Positions 44,913 to 55,855 of a stretch of 64,000 nt of DNA are shown here, piece after piece. The translations under genes were made by a program, and so were the position numbers. Source of the stretch: Diploscapter coronatus. Lineage: Eukaryota; Nematoda; Chromadorea; Rhabditida; Rhabditidae. Position 1 is the first letter of the stretch, and every line of letters begins with the position of its first letter. The stretch covers positions 70,261,249-70,325,248 of the forward strand of contig OZ038423.1 in the NCBI GenBank assembly GCA_964036155.1, read 5' to 3'. The notes beneath the pieces were generated by a model. That model ran no database searches. It was not told the origin of the DNA and saw only the letters and a program-made list of their open reading frames with translations.

Positions 44913-47900
44913 GAGAGAATGGAAAAGAGGGGTCAAACACGAATACGCAGTGCAGCCTCTTTTCTGTGCTGCTGTGCTGCGCGATGTCTTTCCGCTTTCC
45001 GCGTCCGGACACGCGCAAACTGCGCATTGCGTCACACAGACGATATAGAGAGATTGACGGACAATTGCAGAAGAGGAGAGGAAGAAAGAGAGCTGCACAA
45101 CATTGTGGAGACTGCAGATGGAAGATGACGATTAAGTCCTTTGTTATGAGAATGAAGATTGAGATTCTGATGGAAATGGAAAAAGGGCCAAGGGCGAAAA
45201 GAGACAAATCGTGAAATTTGAAGAGCAGAAGGAAGAAAAGAATGAGCAACGATCCGGAAAGGAAATGCGAGTTGATTCTCACTGAAAAATATACACAGAA
45301 AAGGGTCGTCTTCTTCAATAATCTCCGCAATCTACAACACTCGCCTCGCTGTTCTGTTTACTGTTATTGCCCCTCCCTGCCTTCCTTCTTACTAGTAGCA
45401 AGGAGATTCGACAATTCCACGCTCAGCTGACTCGAAGAACCTCTAGCATTGCCGCGACAATTCTGTCGATCAATTCAATTGAATGCAGACCTGAATTCTT
45501 CCGAGACGTCGAATAGTGGGGATTTTGGGGGGAAACTGCCCGTACTACCCCGTTTAGACATCGCAAGTAAGTGATAGAATAGATTATAGAAAGGAGGCTT
45601 ATCGAATGAACGAAAAAGTGACTGCAGGTCTGCGGTTGCTGATGAAGTGCTGCTGAAGCGATGAAATCAATGAAAAGCATGGCAATCGGGCAGTCAGATG
45701 GGTGTTGAAGGAAGGCAAAAGGCAGAAAGCAGAAGGAGGAAGGAGACAAGGAGACGAACAAAGATACGATGGAAGTGATGAAGTTGCCCGCACGCACCGG
45801 AAGTGAATGTCTCTTGCAGAAGAGAAGAAGAAAACCAGAAACTGATAGAGATAGACTGAATGATACTGATACTGATTCTCATTGAACAGACCGTGCAAAA
45901 GTCACTCTCCCTCCCAGCCTCTCGACAATTTGATAGAATTCAATGAATGAATGATAATCAATTAATGAAAAGACATATACAGTAACCTATGAAAATCATC
46001 ATGTATTTGTTAGAGTAGAATGACAAGCGTTTGATGGAGGCGACGCAAAGAGGCAGAGAGTCACGAGGGCGGTCTTTCCGATAATTCGTACTTTTCGTCA
46101 CTTCACTCACAAAATGGCGAAGCCGCATTCCTGACAGCATTGGAAGAGTCGATTCGTGTACTCGTAGGCCATCGACATGTGGACATTTGATAGAACATGA
46201 GGTTTACATCACTAATGGAGAATAGAGATGGAATGAATGAATAAAGAGTTGGGACGAATGGCCATAAAAGGGCAGGTCGAGGGGAAGAAATGCAGAAAGA
46301 CAGTCAAACAAATGTAGTGATGGCTACTGATAAGCGTGCAGAAGCACTATTTACTGCTATTAAATTGCATCAGGCTCGCACAGTTTCAGATTCACGATAT
46401 CATGCTCATTAACAATTGAAAATAACGTCATTAGCTTGTGCACCCCAGTTGCACGAAATTAAAATGGCATCAAAATATCGTAATATGACGATAGTGGTAG
46501 AGGTAGTTAAATTTTGAAAAATTCAAATAAAAAATCTCTGCTCCGATCTTTGCCCCTCTCTCCTTCTTTGACGCGTCCTGCTTTCACTTGTGACGATTGT
46601 TAATGAACATGAGTCAGTGTAGATTGTATATATTTAACATAGTATACACCTACCTCAAAACACGATCATTCGAGAAAAACCGAGTACTTCTAAGACGAGG
46701 CCTGAATGAGTAAAAACATAATGATATTCACTATTGGACGTGTGAATAATTGACAAGCATAATGAAATGGCGATGCAATGAATTCATTCGATTATTCACT
46801 TACATCGAAGCCGGATAAGTGTGCTGCCGAAACATTGAATTTGATGGTAACTACTTGGGAAGGGAGCACTAATTATGCTGACTGGGAGAATACACAACAC
46901 AGCAAAACACTTCTGGGAGCAGATGAAGCTGGAAAAAAATGAACAGACAATTGAAGTCTAAGTAACTCAATTATTAATGGCTTTTGAAATACCACACTCT
47001 AGATAGACTAAGCTGAAGGTTAAGTTTGGCAATTTGATGTGTGATAAAATAAAGATGAAGATTGAAGAAGATTTGGAAGCCTAACGACCAAACTTGAAAG
47101 TTGGGCAATGCAACACGCAAAGTGGAGAGATCGAGTGCGTAGGAATTGATGAAGAGTTGGGATGCAAGGACGAGAATTCATGAATTCATAGATGAAAACA
47201 GAATAGTGCTGTGAATATGACTGTTACAATGCAGAGATGCAGAGATTATTGATGTCGAGAATAACAACCGACAGAGCAACAGAGCATGTGACGTTTTGCA
47301 CTCAAAGCTCGAGATTTCCTGTCAAATCAACATCGAATTCGAATTTGAAATAATCGATACTCCACCTCTCACATTCACATAATCAGTGCATTCAATATAT
47401 TCAGCATACGCAATGCTATGTCTAGGGGCCGCAAATGGTTTTGAAAAGTTTGTATATTTCGGTGTTTTCAGCTTCAACAGATCAACTAGAACGTAGTTAA
47501 AATATTCGTGAAGAAAAATAAGATAAAAATCGTTTCTGATCGAAAAAGTTTCATCAAAACGAACACTTTTAATTCACAAAATTATCATAAGCACGAGTGA
47601 GCACACGATTTTTGTGCTGACTTCTGGTGAAGAGTCGTTTCATTGGATGATTCACCGAATTAGACCATGCCATTTTATGCCTAGCCCCTTGAAGCATACT
47701 TGTTTCCTATTTTTTGGCTTTCAGATGATCACTTTTTGAAACAGCGAAAATGCGAGGGAGCGAAGTTTGCGGTTCCTAGTTATGCCAGTGAATAATAATA
47801 ATAATAATAATAGGATTATTGAAATTTCGCTTGATATTTGATGTGTATGTGAAATCATGATGTTTTCATTCTGATATTCAATTGAATCAATGAAGTATTG

Positions 47901-50900
47901 CAATGAAGATCAACCTGATACTTGCATGAATGATTTAGTTCAGGCAGCGTTTTTGTACTTTCGCCTCTGCTCATTCAGCTCATTCCCCTTGTGCTTGTGT
48001 CTTTGCATCTTTCCATCTGCTCATGTGTTCCCTTCCCTCGCCTTTCTTCGTGAGTTGACTCGATTGACGTCATCATTTAAGTCATTTGTCCTGAAGCCAG
48101 AGCTCTTTGTATGATTCCGACCCAGTCCAGATTCGAGATCTCACTCAGCCATTTAGATTATCTCCTTCATCCCTCTAAATCTCCCCATCTCTGCCCTCCA
48201 GCAACTGTTCATTTCTGCCAATTTTTCACCATTTGTTTTGCCCCATTTTTCTAGTTTTTCACCTTCCAGAATCACATTCGAGCAGTGAAAAGGAGCGGAA
48301 CAAAGCAGAAAAAATTCAAGGATTTCTTTAATTTCGCTCATATCCAATGCAGGAATGGCAGAATGTGTGAATTGGTGATGAAAGCAGGCAACGTCCCTCT
48401 CTGACTCTGCGTGTTTCTCTGCATGTTTGCCTTTGTGCTTGTCTGTTTGTGGGTCTCGGGCTCTCGATCCAATTATGGGCATTGAAGAGAAGAAAATGCC
48501 TCGTGGCCAAAATAGACAGAGGTAAAGATAGGATGAAAGGGGAGGAGTGTATTAGAAGCAGAATAACTCGTAGAACAGCATGAAGCTCTGTTGGAGTCGC
48601 GTCATAATTCTCGATGAAATATCTGCATGAACTGGAATGGAAATGCGCGGATTCTTCGGGCAATCTGTCTGTCTCCTTTGTTTTGCATTGCGACTCGCAA
48701 GAAGTGAAGTCCAGCTTCTTTGCGAGAGGAGAAAGAGGACGTGAGCAGGGCGATCCATCAGAATCGAGGCAGTGATGCAGCAGCTCGAAAACAGCATCCA
48801 GCCAGCAATTCCCTCTTCCCCTTCCTCTTCCCCCTTCACTTTTACTGCTCCGCTCTTCTTTTTGCCGCTTCTGCTTCTGACTTTGTGCTTCCAACTTTCG
48901 TTTTCCCTTCTTTTTCTCTTTCTCTCTCTCTCTTCAATTCTCGTTTCCTTCTGCCGGCTTTAGCTTCAAGCTTTTTCTAGCGGATGGCTAAATGATTCGA
49001 TTCCATTCGACTTTCACAAAAAAGACAAAACCAGGCAAAACAAAGTGACAATATGTGTGGATTAGAGCTGCAATAGGAGGATGGAAGGATGAATGAGCAG
49101 TGACAAGTTGAAAGTATAATTCGATGAAGATCACCTGATCTTCACGAAATAAGACCACTAATTCGTATGATACTAAAACATCTTCTCATTCCCATTCTCC
49201 TTCGAATAAATTGAAGGAAGTAGCCTGTGTCTTTTCTAGGTCTGCCTCCTGTCTCCTTTCCCTAATAAGTGCATAAGCAAAGAGAGTACCCCTCCGTGCA
49301 TGAATATTCTGTGTGAGAGAATGAATAATTTGAGTTTGGCTCACAATAAGAGAAGTATTGAGAATATGCAATGTCCGATGTTATCAATGAAGGCAGAAAT
49401 ATAATCCCCTCTAGTTTAGAATTCTCGATTATTCCATTCAAGGATTCGAGAATGTATGCGAAGATGGTGACTGGCAGGTCAATTTCATTCAGGAAACAAG
49501 CGAGCAAGAAGACAAGCAGATTGACAGCATTTCCCGCCTAGTTCCATCGAATTCCCCGAAAATGCCCCTTCTTTCCGAGTTTCAGTTTCAGTTTCGATTT
49601 GTCGATTTGACCCTCGAGACCTAAAATCCTTCCTTCAGACAATCTCGCTCTCTTTCTCTGCCTGTTTCGCTTCCTTCTATCTTTGCGCTTAGTTTCTTTT
49701 TCTCTATTTACGGCTTACGTCATGATGAGCTATGTGCCTTCTGACTCTGACTCGTCCTCTGCGTGCCATACGTCTTTTCTTTCAAACACAAGGCCCCGGT
49801 TTTAAACATTGAAAGTGATTAAATAACCAATTCATATGAACAGCGAAATGGTGAACAATAATGTGTGAAAGAGCGTACCCGTGATCGTTGGATGCAATGC
49901 TGGAAGCTCTGCTGACAGGTCTGGCATTGGGCTCTCTGGGGTCGTCGCTGGGTCGATAGAGGAATGACTCTCTGCGTGCATGGCCGATCCCACCGAGGGG
50001 CGCCAGATGGCCGTCCGATGGGTGATTGCTGAATAGTCGGCTAGGAATGACTGGTTGAGGCAGTGGGCACGAAGTGCCTGCCGCTGCGCTGTCCGCTTGT
50101 GCGACATGCGTTGCATGACCTGCTCTTCGCAATAAATTGTGCAAATGAAGTTCACGTCGGAGAGATGCAAGGCCGAATCCACTGGAGGACGAAGAGGGTG
50201 AGGGACTGACGTTGGGAGAGGCAGCTGCAGAATTGCGACGGGGCATTGATGACGTAGTGGGAATGGCAGCCGCACAGACCGGTTGATGGCCAGCAGCCCG
50301 AAATGTCTGCTCTTCCTCGTCAGGCTCGTCCTCTTCAATGAGAATACGTGATGTCTCAGGCCTTCTGTCGCTGGTCTTCCTTTTGGCCGAGACAGCCTCA
50401 GGCCGGTGTTGTCTCTTTTTCTCTGTCCTTTCCCTTTGCCTGTGTCTGCCTGGCTCCTCCCTCTTCTGCTTCTTCTCAGCTCGTTGCCTTATTTGGTGGT
50501 TGTTTTTGCCCTCCCTACGAGTTTCTTCATTCAGTAGTAATCTCCTATCATGTCCTTCCTGATATGTATCTGTTCCTTCCTGAGGATGGTGATGGTTGTC
50601 ACCTCTCCTCTGTTCGTTACTTGCACAGCCTCCCAGTGCTTCGCTGTCGTAGTCGTGTCTGCCTTTGCCTGAGTCCTTGTTTGGCCGCCACTTTTGCCTT
50701 GCCCTGAGGAGAAGTCGAGTGATGAGCTGCAGCTTCTTCCTTCCAGCTTCTGTCTGCTAGCGTTTCGAATTGGTGGACGCCGCCCGAGGCAATGATTATC
50801 GAAGTAATTGTGGAGTGATGGAGTGAATAGAGAAATGGGCTAGAAGGATGGGGGCAATGGGGATAGGAAGGATAAGTTGTAGAGGAAGGGGAGGGATGAG

Positions 50901-51553
50901 AGAGACAAAGAGATGGAGAGGTGGGAACAAGTGATCCTAGTCCTTGTGCTTGGCTGCTTGGCTTGGACTGCTTTGCTGCTTGTGCTGATGGCTAGAAGAC
51001 GAGAGCTTTAGCTCGCGAAAGGGAGTGAAGAGAGGGCAAAGAGAGGCTCTGGAGAATGGAATGGAGAAGAGAAAAGAGACAAGAGAAGACAAGAAAGGGG
51101 AGGGAAAAGGAAAAGCTGAAAGAAATGGAGAGGATTGAGCAGCTCTACTGCAATGCAATGCAGCAAAAGCAACACCACTCTCTCTCTCATTCTGTCTGCT
51201 TCTCTGCATCTCTACACTCTCGATGTGAATGAAATGAAGCTGCACAGAGTGAGGGAGTCTGGAACCCGATAAGAAGAGAACAAGGGTATATGCAATGTAG
51301 AGTGGCTCTGAATAAGGCGTTCAAGAAACACAGCCAGGGTCACAGCTGAGCCTTCTTTCCTGCACTAATTATATGGCATTATATTGTACAGAGGGAAGTA
51401 AGTCCATTTAGGGATATGATAACGTTACACATGAAAATCACACATGCGCTATCATTTGGGTAAGATAGAAGTGACACTTAGATATCGTATGTTAGATGTA
51501 TGATACCTCCTGCTGCCAGGCACAAACCAGACAGTATGTCTTCGGGATGCCAT
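35899..51553 (-). CDS. pde-4: cAMP-specific phosphodiesterase 4 (long gene, several 5' ends)
   Basis: PDE4 hydrolyses cAMP. Reading from the 5' end: exon 51507-51553 starts [16 protein letters not shown] (the frame stays open to about 51670); a large exon from 49879 has [17 protein letters not shown] and the UCR1 mark [14 protein letters not shown] followed by [12 protein letters not shown]; exon about 42.1 kb has [20 protein letters not shown]; exons at 40.46-40.67 kb give [39 protein letters not shown] (UCR2); then [15 protein letters not shown] and [20 protein letters not shown]. The catalytic domain (35.9-37.6 kb) has [86 protein letters not shown] and [20 protein letters not shown] with the invariant Gln. 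All metal and cAMP residues are intact. Long introns contain alternative 5' exons. Stop is TAG at 35899. Confidence 0.94.
41270..41390. repeat. Dispersed repeat, copy 1
   Basis: Sequence TGAAGGATATTTGCTTCCCA, continuing through CACTTTTTGCTACATGC and TTGCGGATAGGCGGAGC, is similar to 47690-47780 (TGAAGCATACTTGTTTCCTA, CACTTTTTGAAACAGCG). The two share order and spacing and look like old copies of one element. Both lie in PDE4 introns. Confidence 0.35.
42305..42576 (-). CDS. pde-4: Alternative exon of PDE4 (short-form N-terminus)
   Basis: The exon starts at an AG acceptor with [18 protein letters not shown], runs through Ser-rich sequence ([17 protein letters not shown]), and ends [19 protein letters not shown] at a gtatat donor. 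Its phase joins exactly to the [12 protein letters not shown] exon, as does the long-form exon at 49.9 kb. The two exons therefore appear to be alternatives upstream of the same UCR1 part. Confidence 0.6.
44209..44399 (-). CDS. pde-4: Possible first exon of a PDE4 short form
   Basis: Open sequence [20 protein letters not shown], then [18 protein letters not shown] and [10 protein letters not shown], ending at an excellent gtaagt donor in phase 0. That phase fits the acceptor of the exon at 42576 (SSESSS..), giving a short-form N-terminus independent of the 50-kb UCR1 exon. A start at the [11 protein letters not shown]et is possible. The true start is not fixed. Confidence 0.45.
44871..44909. 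repeat. (GA)n microsatellite
   Basis: About 19 GA units in a row within a PDE4 intron, followed by a short GA-rich tail. Confidence 0.9.
46401..46611. repeat. Fold-back element in a PDE4 intron
   Basis: The left end CATGCTCATTAACAATTGAA is nearly the reverse complement of the right end TGACGATTGTTAATGAACAT (plus G). About 211 bp, no ORF. The same end sequence recurs singly near 583-600 (TGTTAATGAACATGA) and near 8119-8136 (CATGCTCATTAACAGTTGAA), so it is a dispersed family. Confidence 0.55.
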
Positions 51554-51725
51554 TTCGCTTCCCAGCCCCAATCCCAATTTGATGTCCTTTTCGTCGATAG
51601 CACACGAATTGGAGGTGGAATCTGATGATGCAACGCTGACTGAGGATAGGGTTGACAGTTTGAAGGAGTGAATGATTTGCTCTGAATTGCTATGCAGTCA
51701 ATGATGAAGTATGGAAGTATGGAAA
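51554..51725. promoter_or_regulatory. Likely upstream leader or promoter region of PDE4 long form
   Basis: The minus-strand frame ahead of [10 protein letters not shown] stays open to about 51670 (SSVSVASSDSTSNSCAIDEK, then DIKLGLGLGSE), with a TTCAG acceptor there. So either this is coding in an extended exon or it is leader. No core promoter motif can be named. Confidence 0.35.
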
Positions 51726-51727
51726 TA

Positions 51728-52234
51728 CAGAGTGTTCATTTATAGTTTTAGTACTTATTTTTGCTCTAAAATGTTTCCTACTAGTTATTTTTGAAAACGG
51801 TCAACAGGATCTTATTCTTTGCAGCGGGAAAAATGTGGAAATGTCTGCTTTTACCCACTTTCCACCTACAGTATGACCTGGGCATACCGGTGGTGGAGTA
51901 AAAAGTCTCTTTTCCTTAACATCGAGTCTACTGTTTTTCGATCACAACTCGCTTCGATTCAATGCTAGCTGAAAACGTTTTTTTCAGATTCGGAATCAGT
52001 ATAAAATTTTGCATATTTTTCATACCTAATTTGACCAGAAGGGTAAAAATAAAAATTGTCGATTTTTCTGCGGCTAAGTCTGGAAATGGGTCCGTCACCG
52101 GTATGCCCAGGTCATACTGTAGATGGAAAATTGGTGAAATCATACATTTTCGCATTTCTCTCACTGCCGAAAATAAGATCCCGTTGACCGTTTTCAAAAA
52201 TAATTATTAGGAAAAATTATAAATGAACACCTTG
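51728..52234. mobile_element. 507-bp TA-flanked MITE with long inverted arms
   Basis: The left end CAGAGTGTTCATTTATAGTT and the right end (reverse complement CAAGGTGTTCATTTATAATT) match, with TA on both sides (51726-51727, 52235-52236). The arms pair inward through GAAAACGGTCAACAGGATCT and, further in, AGTATGACCTGGGCATACCG. Tc1/mariner-type TA target. No ORF of note. Confidence 0.75.
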
Positions 52235-52239
52235 TATGC

Positions 52240-54737
52240 ATGTGATGAAATGGTTGCGACAAACAATTGAATAAAACGTAAAAAGTCAGTCGTTGAATTT
52301 CTCTCGATTGAAATATGGAATGGAAAGAATTACTGCATGCAAAATTATATGTCTGATGACAGAATTGCAGAGTGACTGAACAGTGAATGGGGGTTGTTTA
52401 CTGCCTCTGCATATTTCTGCACACAGACTGGCAACTCACCATTCACATTTGCTTTCCAATCGAGAAGCAGACAGGCAGAAAATTGCTCGAAATGCCTATG
52501 CGGAAGGACAACAAATCAGAAGAATCTTTGAGTAGAGGTATTATTTGGTTGAAATACAAAAAATGGGAATGAAGTTAAAGTTCGTAAGAAACGAGGAAGG
52601 AAAAGCTGAAGAAGACAAATGGAAAAGAAGAGAAAACAGCGGAGGCAATTAACTGATTTACACAGTTGGGTGTGGGGAGTGGAGCTCTCGAGCTGCAAGG
52701 GAAACAGAAGTAGAAGCAGGCCAGAACAACAACAATAAATAGTATGGAATTGAAGATGGAGGGAGGAAGGGGAGGATTGGAATGAATGACGAGAAGACGA
52801 GAAACTGAGGATGAAAGAATGGACGAATGAAGATCGAAGATGAAGTGAAACGAAATGACAGAAGGACAACCATAAGGAGAAGACAATCTAAGGCTTGTCC
52901 TGATATATTGGTATATGGTAAGCAGACTGGAAGCCAAGAGCACCTCTTCAAAGCACAATATGAAATGTGATGACATTTCTCGGCACTACATCATTGCAGA
53001 CAGACCCACAATATTCACGTAGAATTCGCGCCCTCGCCCCATAATGAGGTACTTCACCAAAAATACTCACGAAATCCTGATTTCAGTCTCAAAATATACC
53101 GATAGCCTACGTATGAATGCGATTTCGCTCTTTCCTATTGAAAATCTCATAAACTCAGGCATTCTGTCAGCAATTAAATCTGCCCATTCGTACATACAAT
53201 TCTGGCATACAATAACAGCGCAAAATATGAGATTTTCAGCAAATAACTATACAAGGAAATGCGTTTTTCGAGATCTCATATATCCACGAGGAAAATATGA
53301 CTGATGCACTACGAGAAGGAGAAAAAGTTAGGTAGGAGTGCAAGGTTTTAAGTTAGGAAGGAGGAGGAAGGAAGCAATTCAAAGTGGGACGAAAATTGAA
53401 TTGAATTCGATGATGACGTTGCGAAGATGAAGAAATGAAAAGGATGGACGACAAAAATCAGAGAGGCGGAGTTTCAAGTTGAAAATTGACAAATCTTATG
53501 ACGAAAAGCTGAGAATTCAGAGAGTAAACGCACAAAGCTGCATAGTTCAGAACGTCTGCTCGAAAGGCTTAAAACAAGTCTGAAATACACGAATTGAATG
53601 AATTGCTCACTTACAGCCCTCTGCAGACAGGCAGTCTAACTACTTCTGTTTCACTCTCAATTACAAACCAAATTGCTCTGCATCATTCTGAAAGATACAC
53701 GCACTCAATATTTAGGTCATTTCAGAGGAATTGCATGATCGGTTAGATGAAGATCTGCTATGATATTAAAGAACTCAGGACATGGATATATTTTAATTGA
53801 GTGAGAAAGAACTGAAAACTGCTGCATGACTGCGTAAGGCAATAGCAGATTGAAGGACGGAGGCTAAGAGTCGAAGGGCAAATTGTCGAGTTCAACACTG
53901 AGAATGGAAACGAGACGAAAGAGGAGAAGAGGCTGAATGCTGAGGGGAAAAGCCGAAAGACGAAGAAATATGAAATAGTGAAATAGAGAACTCGATAGCT
54001 GTGTGGTTGTGTACCAGTAGAACTGGGAAAGGGACTGGAAAGGAAACGGAACAGAAGAAGAAAGAAGGAAAGGGCACAGAAGCAGAAGAGTGTAACGACG
54101 CAACGACACAAGATCATGTTTATGTACTAAAATTCTGAATGCTGAAGCGAAACTCTAAACATTACAAATAGTTGAGTTAAAAATTGCAAAGAATTCTACG
54201 CAAAAAAGGCGAAAGAAAGGAGGAAGAAGGATTGCATTTCGAATTCGAGTCTTCAGCCCCTGCCTTCACAAGGCCGATTTGTCGTCTTTCTCCTTTCTCT
54301 TTTTGTCCAGCTTTATCTATCTTCTATCCATTTCATTCCTCTCCTTTCCATTCACTAACTCTAGCATTTTTCTTCTCTCTGCTTCGGTTTTTATTAGTTG
54401 GCTTATTTTTTGGTCTGATTTAACAAAGCAGGGATGGCGAGGGGCAGTGTTCTTTCAGAAATCTCCCACGACTTTGTATCCTATCACACAACACAACATT
54501 TAGATGTCCAAATCGGATTTCAGATGATTTTTGAAAGAGGTGATGAAAGAAATGTGTCTGGGAACTTTGTTATCCTTGTCCATGACGAAGTAAAGCTGGT
54601 CTTTATCATAAAACCTTATGATAATAAAGTGAACTTCATCTGCACAATTTACCACTGAAAAGCGTGATTAATTAAATTATTAGCTTTTAGGCTGCGCATA
54701 TTTTATTTCGAATAAATAGAAGAAAAGAAAGACTTAC
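52240..54737. other. Non-coding stretch, no gene seen
   Basis: About 2.5 kb upstream of the PDE4 N-terminal exon. ORFs in it are Ser/Phe-rich shadows of GA-rich sequence. It could be a further PDE4 intron if the 54.7-kb exon belongs to PDE4. Confidence 0.5.
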
Positions 54738-54842
54738 CAGTCTTCCCTGAGTGGCGACGCAGTCGAGGCCCAGGGACGTGACTTCCACTGCTTGCGTCGC
54801 GCAGCGCTCAGGCTCCCGTTCATCTGTCTTCCATCACCGGTT
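54738..54842 (-). CDS. Isolated exon, 5' exon of unknown transcript
   Basis: A GC-richer segment bounded by a TTGCAG acceptor and a perfect gtaagt donor. One frame is open from the acceptor: TGDGRQMNGSLSAARRKQWK, then SRPWASTASPLRED, ending in phase 2. Another frame in the second half reads VEVTSLGLDCVATQGRL. It may be a distal PDE4 5' exon, but joining directly to the UCR1 exon would make a stop codon. Confidence 0.35.
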
Positions 54843-54867
54843 CTGCAATCATTCTATTCAATACAAG

Positions 54868-55424
54868 TTCTTGGAAAAAGTACAAATACTCCTATACTGT
54901 TGGTGCCGAAATCTGGGAGGTCTAAAATGAGGGGGGAAAGAAGCGATTTTAGGCCAGTCTCTTTCCTTTTCACGTGCTATTTCTCGATTTTCTAATTACT
55001 AAAAATAGCTATGTACTACTTCGCATCTCCCGATCTCGGTATAAACAATACGTCTACGACTTTTTGGCTTCCTTTATCCGTTAGACATGGACTAATCCAG
55101 TCGAAATTTTTATCACATGTTCTGGTGTCACGCTGCTGGACTTCGACACGGCTTCAAACATTCAGCTTCGGTTTAGCTATGGAAAATAGGTCAATTTTTG
55201 AAGAAATTTTTCTTAATATTTTTGGTAAATTTCCGTAATTAAGGATAATTTTCATAAACATTTCACAAAATCATACTATAAATCGGATCGGGCTGAAACT
55301 TCGAGGATATATGAGGAATGTATCAGTGAACATGTGATAAAAATTTCGACCGGACTAGTCCATGTCTAACGGATAAAGGAAGCCAAAAAGTCGTAGAGGT
55401 ACTTATACTTTTTCCAACAGTTTA
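54868..55424. mobile_element. Inverted-repeat element, about 550 bp
   Basis: An inner arm, ACGACTTTTTGGCTTCCTTT at 55059, is exactly mirrored by AAAGGAAGCCAAAAAGTCGT near 55376, and pairing continues over some 65 bases. Outer ends (TTGGAAAAAGTACAAATAC and its mirror GTACTTATACTTTTTCCAAC) also match. The left arm has about 150 bases with no partner on the right, so it carries an insertion or the right arm a deletion. Confidence 0.65.
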
Positions 55425-55471
55425 TTAAATGAAAGGACCTTATTATAATATATAATCTAGTAATCCCTCAA

Positions 55472-55701
55472 TTACCTCCGTTTTCCCACAAATTGCAACT
55501 TTTTCGAGCTTCTCAAACTCCCTCCGACCTAATACGCTGGTCAGGGATATAACGCACGAAGGCGCGTCTCCCTTCATAGTAGCGTGGTGTAATGAATAAC
55601 GGAGTTAGATTTTTGCCCTTCTTGAGCGATGAGAGAGAGATCGCCAGTTGAGAAAACGCAGAGAAACGCGAGAAAAGTTTCAATTTGTGGGAAAACGGTA
55701 A
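55472..55701. mobile_element. MITE with TTACC..CGTTTTCCCACAAATTG ends
   Basis: The left end TTACCTCCGTTTTCCCACAA mirrors the right end CAATTTGTGGGAAAACGGTAA, and pairing extends for about 40 bases. About 230 bp. A stray copy of the end (CAATTTGTGGGAAAACGGGG) is at about 27625-27644. It begins nine bases from the donor of the acidic exon at 55710. Confidence 0.65.
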
Positions 55702-55709
55702 TATAAGAC

Positions 55710-55855
55710 CTTCTCCTCATAGTGATTACAGCAGCCATAGGTAATTCGAATTCATCATTCACTTCATCGTCTTTTTCATTCTCATCAGAATCTCCCGCTC
55801 CTGCCTCTGGCAAATAGAAGACTGCACTCGAATTGGAATGTGATTCTTCCATCAT
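55710..55855 (-). CDS. Possible acidic first exon
   Basis: MMEESHSNSSAVFYLPEAGA, then GDSDENEKDDEVNDEFELPM and AAVITMRR, ending at a gtctta donor in phase 2. Codons look protein-like and acidic. No downstream exon could be tied to it, and no family is recognised. It may be a far 5' exon of PDE4 or a gene fragment next to a MITE. Confidence 0.3.

Noticed and set aside
44629..45330. 233-codon minus-strand ORF with many Ser/Leu
   Set aside because: Low complexity created by the (GA)n run. No splice or family support.
52575..52976. Overlapping Ser/Phe-rich minus-strand ORFs
   Set aside because: Reverse reading of GA-rich DNA. Several frames are open at once, which argues for composition and not selection.
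54434..54658. 74-codon plus-strand ORF (MARGSVLSEISHDF)
   Set aside because: Single short ORF with no splice context, no family and no neighbours to support it.
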